Positions 54,202-63,008 of a stretch of 64,000 nt of DNA are shown here, one piece after another. The position numbers and the translations under genes are program-made. Within the stretch, counting starts at the first letter, position 1; every line of letters starts with the position of its first letter. A model generated the notes under the pieces. It did no database searches. It was not told the origin of the DNA and was given only the letters and a program-made list of their open reading frames with translations. This DNA comes from Rhodobacteraceae bacterium Araon29 (lineage in GTDB: Bacteria; Pseudomonadota; Alphaproteobacteria; Rhodobacterales; Rhodobacteraceae). The DNA is taken from NCBI GenBank assembly GCA_039640505.1, contig CP046865.1, positions 2,347,501-2,411,500 of the forward strand, given 5' to 3'.

Positions 54202-55071
54202 TTAAAGAATGAGTTTCTTTTCAGAGGGTTCAAGATTGTCGTAGTTCCACAGCTGTTTTCCAGCGACAACCTTTGTGAAGTGGTCAACACCGTTGTCTGG
54301 CATTAAACCGTATTGCTTTAACTTGCGGGTAAGCCAGGCTTTGTCCATATCTGTCAATTCGGCCTCAACCGCATCAACACCGCAGGACTTAATGTCGCCG
54401 CCCACATAGATGGTTCCATCATACATAGAGTCGCCAAGGTTTTTGCCTGCGTTACCACAGACAACCATGCGTCCCCGCTGCATCATGAACCCAGACAGCG
54501 CGCCAGTGTCACCACCAACAATAATTGTGCCACCTTTCATGTCGATGCCCGTACGCGAACCGACAGAGCCGCGACACACAAGATCGCCGCCACGAATAGC
54601 CGCGCCAAAGGTTGACCCTGCGTTCTTTTCTATCATCACGGTTCCGGACATCATGTTTTCACCACATGACCAGCCAACGCGGCCATTGATGCGAACATTG
54701 GGGCCATCGATTAGGCCCACACCAAAGTAGCCGGTAGAGCCTTCAATGATCAGGTTGAGTTTACTGAGTATTCCAACCCCAAGCGAGTGCTTGCCGCGGG
54801 GGTTTTGCAGCACAATGGTTCCGTATCCTTCCGCCATCAGCTCGCGGATACGTCCGTTGACTTCGGTCGTGGTCATATCCACAGTGTCAATTTCAGTGCG
54901 TTTGTTGAAATCCACTTCGGGCGCCCACGGGTATGTGAACCGCTCTTCTGCTTCGGGATCAAATTCGATATGCAGCGTCTTTCCTGTCAGCTGCTCGGTG
55001 CGCATTCCAAGCGCGGTAACGCGCTCTTCCTGGCTCATTTGCTTTAGCTCAGCATCGCTTAGGCTTGCCAT
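54202..55071 (-). CDS. GXGXG-domain glutamate-synthase-like subunit (MgsB/GlxC type)
   Basis: 289 aa. The C-terminal two thirds form the right-handed GXGXG beta-helix (GYFGVGLIDGPNVRINGRVG, GGTIIVGGDTGALSGFMMQ), the structural arm of glutamate synthases. An N-terminal extension of about 70 residues (EELMSQ-like helices, FDPEAEERFTYPWAPEV) makes it longer than the usual 225-230 aa. It overlaps the amidotransferase gene by 13 bp. Confidence 0.87.
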   Translation of the reverse strand: MASLSDAELKQMSQEERVTALGMRTEQLTGKTLHIEFDPEAEERFTYPWAPEVDFNKRTEIDTVDMTTTEVNGRIRELMAEGYGTIVLQNPRGKHSLGVGILSKLNLIIEGSTGYFGVGLIDGPNVRINGRVGWSCGENMMSGTVMIEKNAGSTFGAAIRGGDLVCRGSVGSRTGIDMKGGTIIVGGDTGALSGFMMQRGRMVVCGNAGKNLGDSMYDGTIYVGGDIKSCGVDAVEAELTDMDKAWLTRKLKQYGLMPDNGVDHFTKVVAGKQLWNYDNLEPSEKKLIL

Positions 55072-55994
55072 ACTCGAACCTCCTCATCATACGGGTCATA
55101 AGTGTCTATTTCTTGTGGAAGTATCGCGCGGATCGCCACCTCTTCTGAGGCCATCGCGATCAGATCGTCGCTTTCATACAGCACAAGCGGCTTGGCAGCC
55201 ATTGTGTCTTTTGCCATTCCAAGTTGGTCTTTGGTGGCCACAAGATAGGTGAACACTCCGTCGATTTCTTCGATGGAATTGCGCAGCGACTGTTCTAATG
55301 TGATGCCATTGGCCAGGTTGTGCGCTGTATAAACCGCCAGCAACTCACTGTCGCAATTTGACATAAAGCGGTGGCCCTTGCGTTCCATTTCGCGGCGCAT
55401 AATCCAGTAGTTTGTGATCTGGCCATTGTGAACAACACTCACATCATTATACGGAAACGCCCAATAAGGGTGCGCAGAGCGGATATCCACATCGGATTCT
55501 GTTGCCATGCGGGTGTGGCCGATGCTGTGCGTACCCTCAAAGTTTTCCAAACCGTAGAGTCCGGCTACGTCAGCGGCATCACCCAAGTCTTTAATCAACT
55601 CAAGCCCGTTGCCCATAGACAGAATTTCAACACCATCAGTTTCCTCGATGTGTTCTGCCATTGCCGCGGTATCACCTTCATGGCTGAGCACAAAGCGCAG
55701 CGCATATTCAGTGACACTTTCTTTGCTTTTCACAGCCGCGCCATGCTCTGCCAAAATCTCTTCCACAGCAGCAATGCGATCTACGATCACCTGATGGATG
55801 CCGCGGCCTTTGTGCATATCTTCAGCTTCGGCCACTTTGAGGCGCATAATATAATCGCCTTCGGTTGGCTTTCCATAGACCGCGTAGCCAGTCGAATCCG
55901 GGCCCCGGTGCTTTAGGGCCTGTAACATCGCGGTCATTTCCCCCCCGACGTTAGAGCTTTTGCCCTTGTGTATCAGTCCTGCGATTCCACACAT
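55059..55994 (-). CDS. class II glutamine amidotransferase (MgsA/GlxB type)
   Basis: 311 aa Ntn-type amidotransferase. C2 in MCGIAGLIHKG is the catalytic N-terminal nucleophile after Met removal; other motifs are HRGPDSTGYAVYG, GHTRMATESDVDIRSAHPYW and NCDSELLAVYTAHN. It would release ammonia, or the amine in a gamma-glutamylamide, for the FMN subunit. AAGGAGG precedes the ATG. Confidence 0.88.
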   Translation of the reverse strand: MCGIAGLIHKGKSSNVGGEMTAMLQALKHRGPDSTGYAVYGKPTEGDYIMRLKVAEAEDMHKGRGIHQVIVDRIAAVEEILAEHGAAVKSKESVTEYALRFVLSHEGDTAAMAEHIEETDGVEILSMGNGLELIKDLGDAADVAGLYGLENFEGTHSIGHTRMATESDVDIRSAHPYWAFPYNDVSVVHNGQITNYWIMRREMERKGHRFMSNCDSELLAVYTAHNLANGITLEQSLRNSIEEIDGVFTYLVATKDQLGMAKDTMAAKPLVLYESDDLIAMASEEVAIRAILPQEIDTYDPYDEEVRVWQA

Positions 55995-56072
55995 TTTTAG
56001 AAACGCCTCCTTTTTATTGCGTGTTAATGGCGGCGGGCAAACCCGCCCGCCAGATGTGTTTTCAGGCGTGCT

Positions 56073-57551
56073 TTACGGTAAGCATTCCATGTAGGTATCG
56101 TTATCCCAGTCCGTGACTGTAGACATAAAGCGTGCGTATTCATCGTATTTATACTCGTGGAACAAGCGATACATTTCACCCGGCATACCGCGCTTTACAA
56201 CTTCGCTATTTTCAAGATGCACAAGCGCTTCACCCAGCGACATAGGCAGCTTTTTAACTTGCTTGCCCTCTTTGATCGCCTCATAGATGTTGCGCTCTTC
56301 TGGTGCGCCCGGATCAAGCTTGTTGGTGATCCCATCATCCATTGCAGCCAAGAGGGTTGAGCCCATCAAATAAGGGTTCACCATCGAATCCACAGAGCGG
56401 TACTCAAACCGTCCGGGTGCAGAAACGCGCAGACCTGTTGTGCGGTTTTGGAAACCCCAATCCGCAAACACAGGGGCCCAAAAGCCGGTGTCCCAAAGCC
56501 GGCGATACGAGTTTACGGTCGAGCATCCGATAGCCGTCAGAGCCTGCAAGTGATGTACCACGCCGCCAATGGCTTCAAGACCCTCTTGTCCGGGCATCTG
56601 CGGATCATCATCATCCGGCATAAATGTGTTTTCACCGCCGCGGACGTACATATAGTTATCCGACATTCCTGGCAGCTCATCAGGGTTATTTCCAGTTCTA
56701 ACAAACTCATCTTCGCCGCCGCGCCACAAGGACATATTGTGGTGACACCCAGAGGCCGACACCCCCATAAACGGTTTGGTCATAAAGCAGGCAAAGATGC
56801 CGTTTTCACGGGCCACCTGCGCACAAATTTGCCGATATGTTGTTAGACGGTCGGCATTGCGCAGCACGTCATCAAACATCCAGTTCAATTCCAATTGACC
56901 CGGCGCATCCTCGTGATCGCCCTGGATCATATCAAGGCCCATTTTGCGGGCGTAGCGGATCACCTGCATGGACACAGGCCGTAGGCTTTCGAACTGGTCA
57001 ATGTGATAGCAGTAAGGCTTGGAGTAGCCATCTTTTGGCTTGCCGTTTTCATCAAACTTAAGCCACATCATTTCCGGCTCGGTGCCGATCCGCAAGCTCC
57101 GGCCATGCTTGGCTTTGAACTCTTCATGCATGCGGCGCAAATTTCCACGGCAATCTGATGTCAAAAACCCGCCCGGATTTTCCTTTTCCTCACGGTTGCG
57201 AAACAAGGTACAGTAAAACCGGCCAATTTGCGGTGCCCATGGCAATTGCATAAAAGTTTCTGGCTCAGGGATACCGACAAGTTCGGCGGCCTCAGGGCCA
57301 TATCCAAGGTAATTTCCAGCACGGTCAGTAAACAGGTTTACCGTCGCACCATATACCAGCTGAAACCCTTTTTTGGCGACCGATTCCCAATGATCCGCGG
57401 GAATGCCCTTCCCCATAATCTTACCGGTTACCGAGACGAATTGAAGATAGAGATACTCAATCCCCATCCGATCAATCATTTCCCTGACTTGTTTGATTTT
57501 TTCATCACGCCCTGGCGCTTCGACAAACTTCTCAAGATCCGTTTCAGCCAA
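56073..57551 (-). CDS. glutamine synthetase family ligase
   Basis: About 492 aa from TTG 57551, preceded at 7 bases by GGGAG; an earlier TTG at 57596 would add 15 residues without a ribosome site. GS-type ligases couple ATP, glutamate and an amine. Metal and substrate motifs are kept: GTEPEMMW, GDHEDAPGQLELNW, SASGCHHNMSLW, FQNRTTGLRVSAPGRFEYRS and NPYLMGSTLLAAMDDGI. It is longer than GmaS or GlnT and the GmaS-typical EDANGQFE reads EDAPGQLE, so it is a separate subgroup. A gamma-glutamylamide synthetase for an organic amine fits the neighbours; the substrate is open. Confidence 0.82.
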   Translation of the reverse strand: MAETDLEKFVEAPGRDEKIKQVREMIDRMGIEYLYLQFVSVTGKIMGKGIPADHWESVAKKGFQLVYGATVNLFTDRAGNYLGYGPEAAELVGIPEPETFMQLPWAPQIGRFYCTLFRNREEKENPGGFLTSDCRGNLRRMHEEFKAKHGRSLRIGTEPEMMWLKFDENGKPKDGYSKPYCYHIDQFESLRPVSMQVIRYARKMGLDMIQGDHEDAPGQLELNWMFDDVLRNADRLTTYRQICAQVARENGIFACFMTKPFMGVSASGCHHNMSLWRGGEDEFVRTGNNPDELPGMSDNYMYVRGGENTFMPDDDDPQMPGQEGLEAIGGVVHHLQALTAIGCSTVNSYRRLWDTGFWAPVFADWGFQNRTTGLRVSAPGRFEYRSVDSMVNPYLMGSTLLAAMDDGITNKLDPGAPEERNIYEAIKEGKQVKKLPMSLGEALVHLENSEVVKRGMPGEMYRLFHEYKYDEYARFMSTVTDWDNDTYMECLP

Positions 57552-57622
57552 TTTTCTTCTCCCTAGGTTATTGTTAATTTCCTTGGTTTCAACCAATTAT
57601 TTATGGCGTTTTCTGCATCCTT

Positions 57623-58966
57623 TTAACTCCATGGATATGGACTGTTAGAAACCGGATGAAGGTTTCCTTTTTCAAAGCGGTCGAACCGGAAGGGTTCAAG
57701 CAAATCCTGCGCTTCACCCAACACTTCATCGGCAATCAGGTGGCCGACACCCAACATTTTCCAGCCGTGGTTGCTGTCGGCAATAAGCGTTGCATTATCG
57801 TGGAAATGATCAAACACCGGAAAACTATCGGCGGTAAAACACCCGATCCCGCCCGAAGCTTCGCGGTGATATTTGCCCATCATGCCCTCAAAGCGCTTGT
57901 GGCAATGCGCCAACGCCGACACCCACATATGGGCAAAGGTATCTGACGCGACAAATTCGGGCGATGATGGCCCGTAGGGATCAATTTTCACCTGATCAAC
58001 GGCTGTTTCGACTTTATATGGCGAGGCGCCGCCCTGAATGCCGCCAAAATGCCAATCAGGTTTATAATAAATGCCCCACATTTCTTCGGTGATCAAAGAG
58101 CCATCCACACAAGACTTCAAAGGTGCATCGGTATCCACATGGATCACGGGCGGCACTTTACCGTCATTGGTTTGAAGCATTTCTGGCTCAACCTGAAGAA
58201 CGCCCTCTTCCAGCTGCCAAAAACGCCACATGTCGATGCCCTTATGCACATTGCCTTGCAAGTCTTTAAGGGTGATCTGCTTGGGCATGCCCAGCATATC
58301 CCAAAAGTCCCGCGCCCAAGGGCCCGGTGCAATAATGACGCGTTCACAGGTGACAGTGCCCCGATTGGTTTCAATCGCTTGAATGCTTGATGAACCGCTT
58401 TCGCTGATCATGCCTTTCACTTCGACCCCAGTGATTATCCGCACGCCGCGATCTTCGACCTTTTTGGCAATCCCGTACATGGATTTAGTATTGTTGGAAT
58501 AACCGCCGCGCTTTTCGTGTAGAACCGAGGTAATCCCCTGTGCCTGCCAGTCGCTGAACATATCTTTCATATAGGCATCTGACGCAGCCGCACCTTCGAT
58601 GAACACGCTTTCATAGCCGATCTCTTGCTGCTGCTCGTAGATTGAGCGCACGTCATCGCGCATGGACTCGCTAGAGATTTGCAAATATCCGACCGGATGG
58701 TAGCTTAGCCCTTCGGGGTCGCTTTCCCAAACGCCAACAGAATGCGCCATCAACCGGCGCATCGCAGGTTGAAAATAATTGTTCCGCACGACACCGCAGG
58801 CAATGCCGGACGCACCTGCCGCAATACCTGATTTATCAAGGACAACTATTCTGCCTTCGACCTCTTCTCCACGCGCGCTCAAACGCTCCGCCAAACGCCA
58901 TGCTGTCGATAGACCATGAACGCCAGCGCCGATAATCACAAAATCTGCGTGATTAGGAAATGCCAT
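57623..58966 (-). CDS. SoxB/DadA-like FAD-dependent amine oxidoreductase
   Basis: 447 aa. N-terminal FAD motif FVIIGAGVHGLSTAWRLAE near 10-28, VVLDKSGIAAGASGIACGVVRNNYF near 42-66 (shown in part: AAGASGIACGVVRNN), and a C-terminal HGWKMLGVGHLIADEV. It resembles the beta subunit of sarcosine oxidase and dimethylglycine dehydrogenase-type single-chain oxidases. First gene of the eight-gene operon, divergent from a GntR regulator. It would oxidise an N-methyl or secondary amine. Confidence 0.85.
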   Translation of the reverse strand: MAFPNHADFVIIGAGVHGLSTAWRLAERLSARGEEVEGRIVVLDKSGIAAGASGIACGVVRNNYFQPAMRRLMAHSVGVWESDPEGLSYHPVGYLQISSESMRDDVRSIYEQQQEIGYESVFIEGAAASDAYMKDMFSDWQAQGITSVLHEKRGGYSNNTKSMYGIAKKVEDRGVRIITGVEVKGMISESGSSSIQAIETNRGTVTCERVIIAPGPWARDFWDMLGMPKQITLKDLQGNVHKGIDMWRFWQLEEGVLQVEPEMLQTNDGKVPPVIHVDTDAPLKSCVDGSLITEEMWGIYYKPDWHFGGIQGGASPYKVETAVDQVKIDPYGPSSPEFVASDTFAHMWVSALAHCHKRFEGMMGKYHREASGGIGCFTADSFPVFDHFHDNATLIADSNHGWKMLGVGHLIADEVLGEAQDLLEPFRFDRFEKGNLHPVSNSPYPWS

Positions 58967-59069
58967 CTTTTGTAAACTCCCACTTGACCCAGCTTAAACC
59001 AGATATGGTCCGCTCGTTATTGTTGCGACCGAGTTTTCGCTTAGTTAAGCCAAAAGTCAACCTATTTTG

Positions 59070-59123
59070 ATCCAATGCTTGCGCATTTATCCATTATATG
59101 CTTAAATTGGTATAGTATTGGAT
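59070..59123. promoter_or_regulatory. inverted repeat upstream of the GntR gene, candidate operator
   Basis: ATCCAAT (59070-59076) and ATTGGAT (59117-59123) are perfect complements 40 bp apart, with TTGGTATAGTATTGG forming an internal repeat at 59107-59121. It lies in the 179-bp divergent promoter of the FAD oxidoreductase operon and the GntR gene. Confidence 0.4.
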
Positions 59124-59145
59124 TGCCTTTGAAAGTGTCTACGGA

Positions 59146-59832
59146 ATGAAACAAGGAAAACGAAAGCTTGGAGCAAGCGATATCGCTGGAATGATACGCC
59201 GCGAAATATCGAACGGAAACTTACAGTTACATGATCGCCTGCCCCCCGAGCGGCAATTGGCCGACGCCTATAGCGTCGCACGCGGCACTATCCGCGAAGC
59301 TTTGACGCAGTTGATGGACAGTGGATGGGTGAAAATCCGCGCAGGTAGTGGTACCTATGTGACCTATCAAGAGGATTTTTCAGAGGCGACGCCAATTCAA
59401 TCTGCCAATCCGCTTGAACTCATGGATGCGCGATTCGCTCTTGAGCCACATATTTGTAGACTTGCCGTCTTGCACGGACGGCGGGCCGATTTCGATCTTT
59501 TGGACGGCTTGTGCAGCAAAATGGAGCAAAGCCTAAATGATCCTGTCAGTTTTGCAGATGCAGATACTGAATTTCATCGCGCCCTTGCAAATTGCACCCG
59601 CAACACATTGCTGATCTGGATTATTGGCCAAATTACATCAGTTCGCAGTCAGGATGACTGGACGCGGATGCGGCAAATTACTTTGAATCAGTCGATCATA
59701 ACCCAATACAATGGCCAGCACCGGCAAATCCTAAACGCTTTGCGCACCCGCGAACCCGAACGGGCGGCAAAAATCATGAAAGAGCATCTGGAAACCGCGC
59801 GCCTGTCGCTCACGCGTGCGGTCGAAACCTAG
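59146..59832 (+). CDS. GntR family (FCD type) regulator
   Basis: 228 aa: HTH domain at about 10-75 (RLPPERQLADAYSVARGTIREALTQLMDSG, seen as SVARGTIREALTQLMDSG) and an FCD ligand domain (DADTEFHRALANCTRNTLL near 140). Divergent from the eight-gene amine operon, which it probably controls. Confidence 0.88.
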   Translation: MKQGKRKLGASDIAGMIRREISNGNLQLHDRLPPERQLADAYSVARGTIREALTQLMDSGWVKIRAGSGTYVTYQEDFSEATPIQSANPLELMDARFALEPHICRLAVLHGRRADFDLLDGLCSKMEQSLNDPVSFADADTEFHRALANCTRNTLLIWIIGQITSVRSQDDWTRMRQITLNQSIITQYNGQHRQILNALRTREPERAAKIMKEHLETARLSLTRAVET

Positions 59833-59845
59833 ACAATCAATAGCT

Positions 59846-60565
59846 CTAAGCTTTTGCAGATGTCTGAAGCCAATTCATATAAAGACGCTCGGCAAGCTGG
59901 TTAAATTCGCCCATGTGGCGGTCACAATCAGCCGCCAATCGATCGACCGCTCCTGGCCCCATCGCTTTTTCCAAGGCCTCGTTATAGGCTGGTATTTTGG
60001 CCCAGTTCGCAACTGTATCCGGTTCGATCTCGACGTGAAACTGAACAGAGTAGGCGCGCGGGCCCCAAGCCATGGCTTGGACTGCACAATCGGGTGATGT
60101 GGCCAAGACCTCAGCGCCTTGTGGAAGTTTTGTCACTTCCGCGCTGTGCCACTGCAAACAGGGAAACAGATCAGGCAAGTCATCCATAAAAATACCCGTT
60201 GCGCCCATTTCGGTCATTTGAACATCCATCACACCAATTTCTGGTGTGGCGGCCGGACCAACACTGCCGCCCAGCGCCTCAGCCAGTAATTGATGCCCAA
60301 GGCACAGCCCCAAGTAGGACATTCCCCGTTGCTCGACAGCTTCCTGAATAAAGGCCTTTTCCTCTATTAACCAAGGGTGTTCACCTTCTTGCCAAACATC
60401 CATTGGTCCGCCCAACACCCAGAGCGCATCATATCCATCAAGTGAGGGCAGCTGATCGCCTTCATCAAGTTCAACCGTATCCCAGCTGTGCCCGTCTTCT
60501 TCTAGAAAACGGCGGAAAATTCCTGGGTGTTCTACAGGTGCGTGTTGCAAGACAAGTATGTGCAT
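59846..60565 (-). CDS. class I glutamine amidotransferase-like protein
   Basis: 239 aa. Catalytic Cys in YLGLCLGHQLLAEALGG near 92 and His in YSVQFHVEIEPD near 178, so the triad is intact. It resembles stand-alone GMP-synthase-like amidotransferases, some of which hydrolyse gamma-glutamyl amides (PuuD-like role). AGGAGG precedes the ATG. It is convergent with the GntR gene (13 bp apart). In this neighbourhood gamma-glutamyl-amide hydrolysis is plausible but unproven. Confidence 0.82.
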   Translation of the reverse strand: MHILVLQHAPVEHPGIFRRFLEEDGHSWDTVELDEGDQLPSLDGYDALWVLGGPMDVWQEGEHPWLIEEKAFIQEAVEQRGMSYLGLCLGHQLLAEALGGSVGPAATPEIGVMDVQMTEMGATGIFMDDLPDLFPCLQWHSAEVTKLPQGAEVLATSPDCAVQAMAWGPRAYSVQFHVEIEPDTVANWAKIPAYNEALEKAMGPGAVDRLAADCDRHMGEFNQLAERLYMNWLQTSAKA

Positions 60566-60621
60566 TTGGGCCTCCTAATTTGCCTGAAACATAGGCAGCG
60601 TTCTCGGATTGTTGCAAGTAT

Positions 60622-61578
60622 TCAGCGAAAACTAGAAGGGGTGCGGCCAAAATATTCTGAGAACAATCTTGAAAAATGTGACGAATTAGCAAACCCGGTC
60701 GCCAACGCCACTTCTGTCAAAGGCAAAGGTGAGTTTCTAAGCAAACTCAATGCCTTATCTAATCTCATATCACGATAATATCCCATTGTTGAACGCCCCA
60801 ATCGTTGCTTGAAAAGACGATTTAACTGGCGCGGCGAAATGCCCACCATCGCCGAGAGCTGCGCCAAGGATATTGGGTCGGCCACATGGCTTTCCATTGC
60901 TTTTACGGCGTCTAGAATCAGCGCGTTATTTGATCCAACCCGGGCTGCAATCCCGCCTCTTTGCGGTCCGACTGACGGGCGAATTTCTGTATGCATAAAC
61001 CAGTCACTGACAAGACTGGCAAAAAGGCTACCGTGGTGCTGGGTGATCAGGGCGAGCATTAAGTCCAAGGCAGCTGTGCCGCCGGCGCAGGTCAGACGGT
61101 CGCGGTCCATCACATAGAGCGTGCGCTCCAGCAAAAGATGGGGCGAAATTTCAGCCAAAGCTTCGGCATGTTCCCAATGGACAGTCATCCGCCGATCAGC
61201 CATAAGCCCGGCGCTGGCCAAAATCACTGGCCCGCCCGAAACACCCCCCAAGCGCGCCCCAAATCTAGACATCCGACCGAGCCAGTTGAAAACAGCCTTG
61301 TCGTCAAACTGCGCTGGGTTGCCGCCGGCCACCACGAACAGGTAATCGAGGTTTATCTGATCTTGAATGGACTGTTTGGGTGTGACGCTTGCAGCCCCAG
61401 AGCTTTGCACCGCATTGCCATCGAAACTGATGTTAATCACTTCGTACAAATTGCGCCGACTAAGGGTATTGGCCGCACGGAACGGCTCAACGGTTGACGC
61501 ATAGGACATCAGCGCAAAGCCTTCGATTGGCAAAACACCAATACGGTAGGTTTCTAAAGATGAACCAAAACTTTCCAT
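60622..61578 (-). CDS. GlxA family regulator (DJ-1/PfpI + AraC HTH)
   Basis: About 318 aa from ATG 61578 (MESFGSSLETYRIGVLPIEG). The N-terminal DJ-1/PfpI-like domain covers about 14-190; the C-terminal AraC-type double HTH is near 225-318 (ISLAQLSAMVGISPRQLNRLFKQRLG in part: LSAMVGISPRQLNRLF; VALATGFANSSHFSRLF). GlxA regulators commonly sit beside sarcosine oxidase or glutamate-synthase-like genes. It is divergent from soxB with 85 bp between. Confidence 0.88.
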   Translation of the reverse strand: MESFGSSLETYRIGVLPIEGFALMSYASTVEPFRAANTLSRRNLYEVINISFDGNAVQSSGAASVTPKQSIQDQINLDYLFVVAGGNPAQFDDKAVFNWLGRMSRFGARLGGVSGGPVILASAGLMADRRMTVHWEHAEALAEISPHLLLERTLYVMDRDRLTCAGGTAALDLMLALITQHHGSLFASLVSDWFMHTEIRPSVGPQRGGIAARVGSNNALILDAVKAMESHVADPISLAQLSAMVGISPRQLNRLFKQRLGRSTMGYYRDMRLDKALSLLRNSPLPLTEVALATGFANSSHFSRLFSEYFGRTPSSFR

Positions 61579-61663
61579 AACGGAACTATAAATGACTGTT
61601 TTAGAAAAGTATAGTTGTCCGAATCCAGAAACTTTAAAAGGGCAATGTTTAAAGGGCGCAGGT

Positions 61664-62914
61664 ATGCGATATTCCGCATTTGAAATTCTTAAGCAAGGTT
61701 TAAGCGGCAATAAAGGCTGGAAACCGGTATGGCGGGAACCAGAGCCAAAAGCCGAATATGACGTTATTATTGTCGGCGCCGGCGGTCATGGCCTTTCTAC
61801 CGCCTATTATCTTTCCAAGGTTTTTGGCATGACCAATATCGCGGTTTTGGAAAAAGGATGGCTTGGGTCTGGCAATATCGGCCGCAACACCACGATCATC
61901 CGATCAAACTATATGATGCCCGGCAACCAGCCTTTTTACGAGTTCTCACTGAAACTCTGGGAAGGGCTTGAGCAGGATTTTAACTACAATGCGATGGTCA
62001 GTCAAAGATCAATCCTGAACCTGTTTCATTCCGACCCACAGCGCGACGCTTTCGTGCGCCGCGCCAATGCGATGATTTTATCGGGCGCTGACGCCGAGCT
62101 TGCGGATGAGGCCCAACTGCGGCGCGAATTGCCATTTCTGGATTTCGACAATGCGCGCTTTCCAATCAAGGGCGGGCTCTACCAACGACGTGGAGGAACA
62201 GTCCGCCATGATGCGGTGGCTTGGGGCTATGCGCGCGGCGCAGACAGCCGAGGCGTCGACATTATTCAAAATTGCGAAGTGACCGGATTTGATATTGAAA
62301 ACGGTGTCTGCACGGGCGTTCAATCTTCAAAAGGCAGCATTCGCGCGAAAAAGGTCGCGGTCTGCGTTGCCGGTTCTTCTAGCCGCGTGATGTCACTCGC
62401 CGGTATGCGCCTGCCTATTGAAAGCCATGTTCTGCAGGCTTTCGTCACCGAAGGCCTTAAACCAACACTTCCCGGCGTGATCACCTTCGGGGCGGGCCAT
62501 TTTTATGTCAGCCAGTCTGACAAAGGCGGTTTGGTGTTCGGCGGTGATATCGACGGCTACAACACCTATGCCCAGCGCGGCAATCTGCCCGTGGTCGAAG
62601 ATGTCGCCGAAGGCGGCATGGCAATCATGCCGATGATCGGCCGTGCGCGGCTGCTGCGCAGCTGGGGCGGCATCATGGATATGTCGATGGATGGATCACC
62701 CTTTATCGATAGAACCCATATTGACGGGCTCTATTTCAATGGCGGCTGGTGCTATGGCGGGTTCAAAGCAACCCCTGCCAGCGGCTATTGCTATGCCCAT
62801 TTGCTTGCCAATGACACCCCGCACCCGGTGGCTACAGAAATGCGGCTTGATCGGTTTAAACGCGGTCACATTATTGACGAAAAAGGACAGGGCAATCAGC
62901 CCAACTTGCACTGA
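61664..62914 (+). CDS. soxB: sarcosine oxidase / N-methylglutamate dehydrogenase beta subunit
   Basis: 416 aa from ATG 61664 (MRYSAFEILKQGL); upstream codons in frame overlap the divergent promoter and are not needed. FAD motif DVIIVGAGGHGLSTAYYLSK near 33-52, GWLGSGNIGRNTTIIRSNY near 66-84 (covalent flavin histidine region replaced by N/R context should be checked) and a C-terminal GWCYGGFKATPASGYCYAHLL. The heterotetramer oxidises sarcosine or N-methylglutamate and passes the methyl group to THF. First gene of an operon continuing past the window. Confidence 0.9.
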   Translation: MRYSAFEILKQGLSGNKGWKPVWREPEPKAEYDVIIVGAGGHGLSTAYYLSKVFGMTNIAVLEKGWLGSGNIGRNTTIIRSNYMMPGNQPFYEFSLKLWEGLEQDFNYNAMVSQRSILNLFHSDPQRDAFVRRANAMILSGADAELADEAQLRRELPFLDFDNARFPIKGGLYQRRGGTVRHDAVAWGYARGADSRGVDIIQNCEVTGFDIENGVCTGVQSSKGSIRAKKVAVCVAGSSSRVMSLAGMRLPIESHVLQAFVTEGLKPTLPGVITFGAGHFYVSQSDKGGLVFGGDIDGYNTYAQRGNLPVVEDVAEGGMAIMPMIGRARLLRSWGGIMDMSMDGSPFIDRTHIDGLYFNGGWCYGGFKATPASGYCYAHLLANDTPHPVATEMRLDRFKRGHIIDEKGQGNQPNLH

Positions 62915-62915
62915 C

Positions 62916-63008
62916 ATGATGAGATATCAGCCCATAAACCCTAGCGATGAACCCGCCATCCAGCAGAATTTGGCCCGGCGGCTGCATCTGCTGCAGAGGA
63001 TAGCCTGA
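62916..63008 (+). CDS. 30-codon ORF coupled between soxB and soxD
   Basis: Begins ATGATG one base after the soxB stop and ends in TGATG overlap with the soxD start, so its position is exactly that of a coupled gene. The product MMRYQPINPSDEPAIQQNLA continues RRLHLLQRIA, amphipathic at its end. It may be a real microprotein or simply a translation relay between soxB and soxD. I know no family for it. Confidence 0.4.
   Translation: MMRYQPINPSDEPAIQQNLARRLHLLQRIA

Noticed and set aside
55371-55916. 181-codon plus-strand frame opposite the class II amidotransferase
   Set aside because: Antisense shadow; the minus-strand enzyme has a catalytic Cys2, ribosome site and family motifs.
59846-60565. 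guaA GMP synthase
   Set aside because: Only the amidotransferase domain is present; the ATP-pyrophosphatase and dimerisation domains are missing.
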